From NCBI GenBank assembly GCA_029960865.1, contig JASBVX010000081.1, positions 1 to 6,534 of the forward strand: a stretch of DNA of 6,534 nt. The letters are read 5' to 3'. A program made the position numbers and the translations under genes. Origin of the DNA: Bacillota bacterium. Its GTDB lineage: Bacteria > Bacillota > Sulfobacillia > RBS10-35. The notes below the pieces were generated by a model. That model worked only from the letters and a program-made list of their open reading frames with translations. It did not search any database and was not told the origin of the DNA. The stretch's first letter is position 1. Each line of letters opens with the position of its first letter. Below are positions 1 to 4,984 of the stretch, in pieces.

Positions 1-57
1 CCGCCCCAACGCCAAAAGGATGTCGGTATTTCTGGGGGTCAAGGAAACCAGCCTCAT
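1..57 (-). CDS. Helical-backbone metal receptor / BtuF-like cobalamin-binding protein, N-terminal fragment
   Basis: Only the first 19 codons are in the window; the gene runs off the left edge. The reading starts M-R-L-V-S-L-T-P-R-N-T-D-I-L-L-A-L-G. This matches the opening of the periplasmic-binding-protein-like family of BtuF and cobalamin-binding receptors, whose members begin approximately R-I-V-S-L-x-P-S-x-T-E-I-L-x-A-L-G. The ATG overlaps the TGA of the upstream HD gene as ATGA, and a GGGG run sits about 7 nt before it. No signal peptide precedes the conserved opening. The protein would therefore be cytoplasmic or a leaderless variant, as seen in some stand-alone family members, unless the true start differs. 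The family binds corrinoids or metal chelates, usually for an ABC importer. Proximity to a cobalamin adenosyltransferase supports a B12 role. Family recognition rests on a short stretch, so the substrate is inference. Confidence 0.68.
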   Translation of the reverse strand, partial: MRLVSLTPRNTDILLALGR

Positions 58-629
58 CCTCCCACCCCTAAACCCAGCTCCTTTTCCACAGGCTGCATGG
101 CCGCGATGCAAAAGGCGATGTGCTCCTCCAGGGGTACGCCGAATTCTTCCGCCCCCCGGTAGATGTCCTCCCGGGAGACGCCCTTGGCAAAAGCCTTATC
201 CTTGAGCTTCTTTTTCACCGATTTCACTTCCAGGTTTTCCAGGCTTTTGTCGGGCCGCACCAGGGCGCAGGCGGTGATGAACCCCGACAGCTCATCCACG
301 GCAAAAAGGGCCTTGGCCATGGGCGTCTCCCGGGCCACCCCCGCATAATCGGCATGGCCCAGGATGGCCGCCAGCATATCCTCAGGCCATCCCCTTTCCC
401 GCAGGAATGCCACCCCGCGAAAAGGATGGTCCTCCCGCGTGGGATACCGCTCATAATCGAGATCGTGGACCAACCCCACGATCCCCCACCGCTCCTCGCC
501 TTCCCCCATCTTGCGGGCGTAAGCCCGCATGCAAGCCTCCACCGCCAGCATATGGCGGCGAAGGTTTTCGCTCTTCACCCACTCCTGCAACATCTCCCAG
601 GCTTCTGCCCGCGTCGGCTCATGGCTCAT
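54..629 (-). CDS. HD-domain phosphohydrolase (HDIG-type), 191 aa
   Basis: A soluble metal-dependent hydrolase of the HD superfamily, which usually cleaves phosphate esters of nucleotides or related compounds; the substrate here is unknown. The metal-binding set is visible in order: His26 (R-R-H-M), His55-Asp56 (V-H-D-L-D), His68, His92 (G-H-A-D) and Asp112 (V-D-E-L). After the HD core comes a conserved tail, with a D-E-L-S-G-F-I segment, A-L-V-R-P at about 122-126 and V-K-K-K-L-K-D-K near 138-145. I associate this tail with a clostridial HD family of about 185 residues, so the length is normal. The start at 629 is preferred over an upstream ATG at 662 because it overlaps the adenosyltransferase stop as ATGA. 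It also has an AAAGGGG Shine-Dalgarno 7 nt upstream. The stop overlaps the start of the next gene in the same way, so expression is probably coupled to the operon. Confidence 0.88.
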   Translation of the reverse strand: MSHEPTRAEAWEMLQEWVKSENLRRHMLAVEACMRAYARKMGEGEERWGIVGLVHDLDYERYPTREDHPFRGVAFLRERGWPEDMLAAILGHADYAGVARETPMAKALFAVDELSGFITACALVRPDKSLENLEVKSVKKKLKDKAFAKGVSREDIYRGAEEFGVPLEEHIAFCIAAMQPVEKELGLGVGG

Positions 630-1195
630 AGGTCTTCCCCTTTCCTCGGCGCCCCCACCCACGGCACATCCGCCACTCCCTGGCGGCGGTTAACCGCCCG
701 GGCCAGGGCAAAAAGCCAGTCGGAAAGCCGGTTCAAGTAGGCCAAAACCGCCAGGGGCACCGGCTCGTCCCCCGCCAGGCGCACCGCTTCCCGTTCCGCC
801 CTTCGGCACACGGTTCTGGCGCCATGGAGAAAGGCTGCTTCCCGGGTGCCCCCGGGAAGGATGAAGGTCTTCAGCTCCCCCGCCTCTTCCATGGCTTCAT
901 CGATCCATGCCTCCAACTTCAAGACATCCCGTTCGTCCAAGCCCCGGGTGGGGGACTTTCCTCTCTCAGGAGGGGTGGCCAAAAGGGCTCCCATCTGGAA
1001 GAGATCCCCCTGCACCTCCACCAGGCGCCGTTGCCACTCCGCCTCGTGGGCCAGGAAGGAAGCACAAATGCCCACCCAGGCATTGAGCTCATCCACCGCC
1101 CCGTAAGCTTCCACCCTGGGGGACCCCTTGGGGACCCTTTGGCCCCCGAAAAGGGACGTTTCCCCCTGATCGCCGCCCCGAGTGTAGATCTTCAT
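626..1195 (-). CDS. pduO: PduO-type ATP:cob(I)alamin adenosyltransferase
   Basis: Transfers the 5'-deoxyadenosyl group of ATP to cob(I)alamin, giving adenosylcobalamin (coenzyme B12); a cytoplasmic trimer in this family. The 189-residue length is typical of the PduO/MMAB class. The N-terminal ATP-binding signature T-R-G-G-D-x-G-E-T-S-L-F-G-G lies at 5-18. It is followed by Y-G-A-V-D-E-L-N at 31-38 with the conserved Asp35, F-I-L-P-G-G at 111-116, the diagnostic R-R-A-E-R at 131-135, and Y-L-N-R-L-S-D at 153-159. The frame stays open further upstream, but that part is out-of-frame GH18 sequence. The ATG at 1195 gives the family's normal M-K-I-Y-T start and overlaps the GH18 stop as ATGA. A G-rich run (GGGGGGGAAT) upstream is the only Shine-Dalgarno-like element, so translation is probably coupled. 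The family is secure; the gene symbol is used in the family sense, with no propanediol operon visible. Confidence 0.95.
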   Translation of the reverse strand: MKIYTRGGDQGETSLFGGQRVPKGSPRVEAYGAVDELNAWVGICASFLAHEAEWQRRLVEVQGDLFQMGALLATPPERGKSPTRGLDERDVLKLEAWIDEAMEEAGELKTFILPGGTREAAFLHGARTVCRRAEREAVRLAGDEPVPLAVLAYLNRLSDWLFALARAVNRRQGVADVPWVGAPRKGEDL

Positions 1196-2889
1196 GGCCC
1201 ATTCCCCCCCGGACTCCATTCCTCCAGCGTCTTCTTCACCTGCCCGAAAGCCTCCTCGTGCCCCAGCCGCATCTGCCAGGAGGCCACCCCCGCCAGCCCC
1301 ATCCGCCGCGCCAGCTCCACCCGCTGCCGCAGGGTCTCCTGCGTCTCCAGCCACATGCGGTAGGTGCGCCCCTTCTCCTGCCATTCCACCCGCGGCACTC
1401 CGTAGGTCTCATCCCACACAGGGGAAACCTTCTTTTCCCGGATCTTTTCCTCCTGCTGCGGCAGGCCCAGGGCGCTGGATTTCCATCCGCCCTCTTCTTC
1501 CCGCCAAAGGCGGGTATAAAAGGGCAGGCCCAGGAGAAGCTTTTCCGCCGGCACCTCCTGGAGGGTCGCCTCCAGGCCTCTTTCCACCCAGGGAAGACCG
1601 GCGGTGGGGCCAGGGAGGGAGGCATTTCCCGGCGTTTGGTCGTAGGCCATCACCATAATGAAATCGGCGGCTTCCCCCAAGGCCTGGCGGTCGTAGAAGA
1701 GGCTCCAATTGGGGCTTCCCCCCGGGAAGGTCACATCCACCGAAAGGACCAGGCCCGCTCGGCGAAAAAGGGGCGCCAGCTCCCGGATGAACTGGGTGAA
1801 AAGGTCCTTATCGGTCATGTAGACATTTTCGAAATCCACGTTGATGCCATCCAGCTGCAGCGCCTGCGCCTGAGCGAGGAGCTGGCGGGCCGCCTCCCGG
1901 CGCGCAGTGGTGCTGGAAAGGAAGGAGTGGGTCCGCTCCGGGTCGAAGCCATTGCTGAAAAGAGCCCAGACCTGGAGTCCCCGTTCATGGGCAGCCGTCA
2001 CATAAGCCGGATCCCCCAGGCTGGAGATAAGGCCGTCCTTTTCCAGGTGAAGCCATGTGGGAGAAATCACCGCCACCCCCGGAAGGGGAGGGTACCGGGA
2101 AGGATCGGCTCCCCGCACTGTCAGCAGATCCCAGGTGAGGTGAAAAGGGACCGGGGGCAGGCTGGCAGGGCGGGCAGGCGGCCTGGGGGCGGACCCGGCA
2201 TAAAGGCCCGTCAGGCTCACCAGATGTTTGGGAAGGTAGCCCACCCGGCCGTCGGCCAGTTGCACCCGATACCATCCTTTTTCTTCCCCCCAGACCCGGA
2301 CTTCCGTCCCCGGCGCCACCTCCAAAAGGCGGCGGCTGCGGGGATGGGCCTTTTCCTTCAGCCAAAGCCCTCCCTCCCATGCCGCCGGTGGGAGGGTCAC
2401 GCCCATGAGGCGAGGGGTGATCACCTTCTCCACCGTCACCAGGGCTGTTTCCGGATGGATCTCCACCCGGAGAGGGTAGAGAAAGGCCAAGGCCTTCAGG
2501 GGAACCGACACCTCGCCCCCGATATCCTGCCACGGGGCCGCCAACCGGAAGGGTTCCTCGTTGATCCATCCCTCCAGGTCGCCCTGGGGAAGGACGACCC
2601 AGCGGTCTGCCGTGGTCAGGACCAACAGCTTCTCCACCGGGTCGTAATAGGCCTTGGGGTCCAGATAGGCCTGGAAATCCTCCAGGGGGATGTAGGCTTC
2701 ATCTCCTTCCAGCCGCACCGGAACCGGGAGGATCTCCCCTTCCAGGATCAGCTGGGGTTGCCCCTGGGCTAGGGCCTGGGCCGCTCCCCAGCCCCTCTCG
2801 TAGGCCAGGGCGAAGGCGCCCCCGATCATTACCGCCAGCAAGACGGCCCATACCAGAGAGGGAGGCTCCCGGCGGGCATGGCGGCCCAT
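1192..2889 (-). CDS. Membrane-anchored GH18 glycosidase with CuAO-N-like stalk and SH3b domain (spore-hydrolase type)
   Basis: A 565-residue extracytoplasmic enzyme predicted to cleave N-acetylglucosaminyl linkages in peptidoglycan or spore cortex. A basic N-terminus (1-10) is followed by a hydrophobic segment at about 11-30. A possible A-L-A cleavage site lies near 39-41, so it is either a signal peptide or an anchor. Residues about 46-155 resemble the copper-amine-oxidase N-terminal stalk domain, with two Y-I-P-L / V-S-V-P-L half-repeats. Residues 174-227 are a bacterial SH3 domain ending in G-Y-L-P-K-H-L-V. A short Pro/Ala-rich linker leads to the GH18 barrel, about 250-555. The catalytic motif D-G-I-N-V-D-F-E is at 347-354, with Glu354 as the proton donor. 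M-V-M-A-Y-D at 412-417 and G-V-A-S-W near 534-538 are the other GH18 signatures. Asn in place of the third Asp is normal for the spore-hydrolase (YaaH/SleL-like) branch. The gene begins 3 nt after mrp with only a distant GGAG, so coupling is likely. The exact glycan target is inference. Confidence 0.93.
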   Translation of the reverse strand: MGRHARREPPSLVWAVLLAVMIGGAFALAYERGWGAAQALAQGQPQLILEGEILPVPVRLEGDEAYIPLEDFQAYLDPKAYYDPVEKLLVLTTADRWVVLPQGDLEGWINEEPFRLAAPWQDIGGEVSVPLKALAFLYPLRVEIHPETALVTVEKVITPRLMGVTLPPAAWEGGLWLKEKAHPRSRRLLEVAPGTEVRVWGEEKGWYRVQLADGRVGYLPKHLVSLTGLYAGSAPRPPARPASLPPVPFHLTWDLLTVRGADPSRYPPLPGVAVISPTWLHLEKDGLISSLGDPAYVTAAHERGLQVWALFSNGFDPERTHSFLSSTTARREAARQLLAQAQALQLDGINVDFENVYMTDKDLFTQFIRELAPLFRRAGLVLSVDVTFPGGSPNWSLFYDRQALGEAADFIMVMAYDQTPGNASLPGPTAGLPWVERGLEATLQEVPAEKLLLGLPFYTRLWREEEGGWKSSALGLPQQEEKIREKKVSPVWDETYGVPRVEWQEKGRTYRMWLETQETLRQRVELARRMGLAGVASWQMRLGHEEAFGQVKKTLEEWSPGGNGP

Positions 2890-2892
2890 AGG

Positions 2893-3984
2893 TCAAGCGC
2901 GCAGCTCCGACGGCGCAGCTCCCGTCAGAGCTGCCACCTGGTGGGCCAGATGGCGGAAGATCCGCGCCGCCTCGCTCTCCGGATCGGCCACCACCACCGG
3001 TCGGCCGCTGTCGCTTCCTTCCCTCACCTGCACTTCTAGGGGGATCTCCGCCAGCACCTGGGTCCCGAGGTGCTGGGCCATCATCTTGCCACCGCCACGG
3101 CCGAAGATGTGGCTCACCTCCCCGCAGTGGGGGCAGCGGAAATAGGACATGTTCTCCACCACCCCCAGGAGGCGCAGCTCCGTCTTTTCGGCAAAAAGTC
3201 CCGCTCGCTGGGCCACGTTGGTGGAAGCTGCTTCAGGGGTGGTCACCAGCAGCATCTGCGCCCGGCGAAGCTTGGTGGCCAAGGTGAGGGCCACATCCCC
3301 TGTGCCGGGAGGAAGGTCCACCAGGAGGTAATCCAGATCCCCCCAAAGGACATCCCGCAGAAACTGCTCCACCGCCCCGCTGATCATGGGGCCCCGCCAA
3401 ACCACCGCCTGCCGGGGTCCCGTCAGGAAACCCATGGACATCACCTGCACCCCGTAGGCCTCCATGGGCACGATGGCCTTTTGGAACACCCGCGGCGGTC
3501 CCTCCAGGTCCAGCATGGTGGGGATGGAAAACCCGTAGATGTCAGCATCCAGGAGGCCTACCCGGTACCCCTCTTGGGCCAGGGCCACCGCCAGGTTCAC
3601 CGTCACGGTGGATTTCCCCACCCCTCCTTTCCCGCTGGCCACCGCCACCACCCGGGTGGGGCTGTCTGGGTCCATGATGGGAGAGCGAGGCTTGGGCTGG
3701 GGACCGCGGATCTTTTCCACCAGCGCCTCCCTTTGCTTTTCCGTCATGAACCCCAGCTCCACCCGCACCTCCCGGACATCGGCCTTTTCCTGCAAAGCTT
3801 TTTCCACGTCTTTCTCGATCCGATGGGAAAGAGGGCATCCTTCCACCGTAAGAAGGATCTCTACCCGAACCGTCGAACCTTCTATGTGAATATCTTGAAC
3901 CATATCCAGATCAGTAATGGGCCGCCCCAGTTCGGGATCGTAGACCGAAGAGAGGGCTTCCCAAACGGACTCTCGAGTGGGCAC
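2893..3984 (-). CDS. mrp: Mrp/ApbC-family iron-sulfur cluster carrier ATPase
   Basis: A cytoplasmic P-loop ATPase of the Mrp/NBP35/ApbC family, which binds and hands over Fe-S clusters to apo-proteins; 363 residues is the usual length. The N-terminal MIP18/DUF59 domain spans about 4-77 and carries Y-D-P-E-L-G at 15-20. A Pro-rich linker near 94-107 follows. The deviant Walker A G-K-G-G-V-G-K-S-T is at 118-126, D-A-D-I-Y-G at 146-151, and the Walker B-like region L-V-D-L-P-P-G-T-G-D at 221-230. The cluster-bridging C-P-H-C pair is at Cys284 and Cys287, so the protein is predicted to be active. The start is GTG at 3984, supported by a strong GGAGGT Shine-Dalgarno 6 nt upstream. It is the first gene of the minus-strand operon. 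No direct link to B12 enzymes is known to me, although corrinoid-dependent metabolism often involves Fe-S proteins. Confidence 0.96.
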   Translation of the reverse strand: MPTRESVWEALSSVYDPELGRPITDLDMVQDIHIEGSTVRVEILLTVEGCPLSHRIEKDVEKALQEKADVREVRVELGFMTEKQREALVEKIRGPQPKPRSPIMDPDSPTRVVAVASGKGGVGKSTVTVNLAVALAQEGYRVGLLDADIYGFSIPTMLDLEGPPRVFQKAIVPMEAYGVQVMSMGFLTGPRQAVVWRGPMISGAVEQFLRDVLWGDLDYLLVDLPPGTGDVALTLATKLRRAQMLLVTTPEAASTNVAQRAGLFAEKTELRLLGVVENMSYFRCPHCGEVSHIFGRGGGKMMAQHLGTQVLAEIPLEVQVREGSDSGRPVVVADPESEAARIFRHLAHQVAALTGAAPSELRA

Positions 3985-3990
3985 GGGAAC

Positions 3991-3996
3991 ACCTCC
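3991..3996 (-). promoter_or_regulatory. Strong Shine-Dalgarno for mrp (GGAGGT)
   Basis: Read on the minus strand, GGAGGT is followed by a 6-nt spacer (GTTCCC) and then GTG. This decides the non-ATG start of mrp at 3984. It is the strongest ribosome binding site in the five-gene string, consistent with independent initiation at the head of the operon and coupling downstream. Confidence 0.85.
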
Positions 3997-4008
3997 AGTC
4001 GTGAACTC

Positions 4009-4014
4009 ATTCTA
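4009..4014 (-). promoter_or_regulatory. Candidate -10 element for the mrp operon (TAGAAT)
   Basis: On the minus strand TAGAAT matches the sigma-70/sigma-A -10 consensus at five of six positions. It would give a transcript start near 4002 and a short leader ending in the GGAGGT ribosome binding site. No convincing -35 hexamer is present at 16-19 bp spacing, where the sequence is GTTTCG-like. This remains a weak, position-supported candidate. Confidence 0.3.
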
Positions 4015-4038
4015 CCTTAGAAATCGTCCCGCGAAACC

Positions 4039-4053
4039 TTCTCCACCAGAGAA
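4039..4053. repeat. Short inverted repeat in the divergent intergenic region (candidate operator)
   Basis: TTCTC-CACCA-GAGAA is a perfect 5-bp inverted repeat with a 5-nt spacer. It lies between the two divergent starts, about 25 bp upstream of the candidate mrp -10 and about 50 bp upstream of the candidate plus-strand -10. That placement would suit a dimeric regulator. A repeat this short can arise by chance, so it is only a candidate. Confidence 0.22.
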
Positions 4054-4101
4054 CACCATAGCTGGCAGATGACGATGCTCGCCAAGGGGCCTGGAAACTC
4101 G

Positions 4102-4107
4102 TATAGT
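4102..4107 (+). promoter_or_regulatory. Candidate -10 element for the plus-strand unknown gene (TATAGT)
   Basis: TATAGT matches five of six consensus -10 positions and lies 33 bp before the ATG at 4135, with a ribosome binding site in between. I find no TTGACA-like -35 at normal spacing. If it is real, the promoter is weak, activator-dependent or read by an alternative sigma factor. Confidence 0.3.
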
Positions 4108-4120
4108 GGTCAGTAACAGA

Positions 4121-4127
4121 AAGGCGG
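4121..4127 (+). promoter_or_regulatory. Shine-Dalgarno-like AAGGCGG before the unknown gene
   Basis: AAGGCGG lies 7 nt before the ATG at 4135. It is a moderate match to the anti-Shine-Dalgarno sequence at good spacing. It supports this ATG as the start; the next in-frame Met is 46 residues further on. Confidence 0.55.
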
Positions 4128-4134
4128 TGGGGCC

Positions 4135-4980
4135 ATGCACAGCCATACCTGGATCCTGGAACACCTGTCGGACGACGACCTTCGTTTCCTTGTCCGCTCC
4201 CTGGTGACCCGCCGCGACGACCACGAACACGTGGTGGAAGTCTTGCGGGATAAGCCGGACTTGGTGGACATCATGCTGGAGGATCCTGCCCTTTTCGAAC
4301 GCCTGTGGGGCGATCCCCAGGCCCTGGCCGCCGCCTCCCCCTACCTCTTTTTCTCGGCGGCCCTGCGCCAGGTGCGAAGGGAGATGAGGGGCTCTTCTCC
4401 CACCTTCGAGTTCGACGAGGACGATGCCCGCTACCCCGTCTTCGATGGCGCGGAAGTCCGGTCCTTCCTGGCGGACCCCGCCCGGCGCCACTACCTAGTG
4501 GAACTCCTGGTGTCCTTCACCCGGGGTTACAGCCAGGGCCAATGGAGTTCTCCGGAAAAGAGAACCATCAAGTGGCGCTTCGGCCATCTGGATCTGGCGG
4601 CCCTGGAGCGCCTCCAGACCATCGTGGAGCCGGCGGACCGCTTCGCCGTGGATCGGCGCATCGGGGATCTCAGCCTCTTCATGGCCGGAGCCTGCGTCAG
4701 CAGCGAAGCCAAACCCCTCGTGCAGGAGCTGGCCCGCCAGGTGGGCATCCCCCTGGAAGGGGACTCTCTCCGGGAATCGGTGGAGGCCTTGGAGGAGAAT
4801 GGGCGCCGGGCCTACCTGAGGGCCGCCCACCACCCCATTGCGCTCCGGACAGGGCAATCGGGTCTCTTCCAGGTGCTGGCAGGGGAGATCCACCTGGCCC
4901 GGAAGGCGTTGAACCACCTGCATCTCCACTACATGCCGCCTCTTCCCGGCCTGGCGGCCCCCCTCATGGGCACCGGCTGA
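4135..4980 (+). CDS. Uncharacterized soluble, mostly helical 281-aa protein
   Basis: I do not recognise this family. The gene is real: it has codon bias like its neighbours, a Shine-Dalgarno-like AAGGCGG before the ATG, and fills the gap between a divergent and a convergent gene. The protein has no signal peptide and no convincing membrane segment. Residues 5-60 are amphipathic helices rich in acid/base pairs (L-S-D-D-D-L-R-F-L-V, then R-R-D-D-H-E-H at 26-32). Residues 70-85 are a hydrophobic-basic helix. Residues 90-104 form an acidic, aromatic stretch (F-E-F-D-E-D-D at 91-97). Residues 118-150 hold R-G-Y-S-Q-G-Q-W and K-W-R-F-G-H. The C-terminal part, about 190-265, is again helical, with a His-rich end, H-H-P-I at 232-235 and H-L-H-L-H at 261-265, then a Pro/Gly-rich tail. 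No P-loop, zinc ribbon or helix-turn-helix is evident. The His clusters could bind metal, but that is speculation. Confidence 0.85.
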   Translation: MHSHTWILEHLSDDDLRFLVRSLVTRRDDHEHVVEVLRDKPDLVDIMLEDPALFERLWGDPQALAAASPYLFFSAALRQVRREMRGSSPTFEFDEDDARYPVFDGAEVRSFLADPARRHYLVELLVSFTRGYSQGQWSSPEKRTIKWRFGHLDLAALERLQTIVEPADRFAVDRRIGDLSLFMAGACVSSEAKPLVQELARQVGIPLEGDSLRESVEALEENGRRAYLRAAHHPIALRTGQSGLFQVLAGEIHLARKALNHLHLHYMPPLPGLAAPLMGTG

Positions 4981-4984
4981 TCCC

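Noticed and set aside
1196..1384. N-terminal extension of the adenosyltransferase up to an ATG at 1384
   Set aside because: The 63 extra residues are Gly/Ala-rich shadow of the GH18 C-terminus. The normal family N-terminus begins at 1195 with an ATGA overlap.
1258..2772. A 504-codon open frame on the plus strand opposite the GH18 gene
   Set aside because: The translation is low-complexity, rich in His/Pro/Arg/Gly, with no family motif. It is the antisense shadow of a GC-rich gene whose minus-strand product has clear GH18 motifs.
3070..4020. A 316-codon plus-strand frame opposite mrp
   Set aside because: It is a His/Pro-rich shadow; the minus strand encodes complete Mrp with its P-loop and C-x-x-C.
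3985..4134. Cobalamin riboswitch controlling the B12-related operon
   Set aside because: The gap is shorter than a typical cobalamin riboswitch, and no B12-box-like GCCACTG was found on the minus strand. The short predicted leader also leaves no room.
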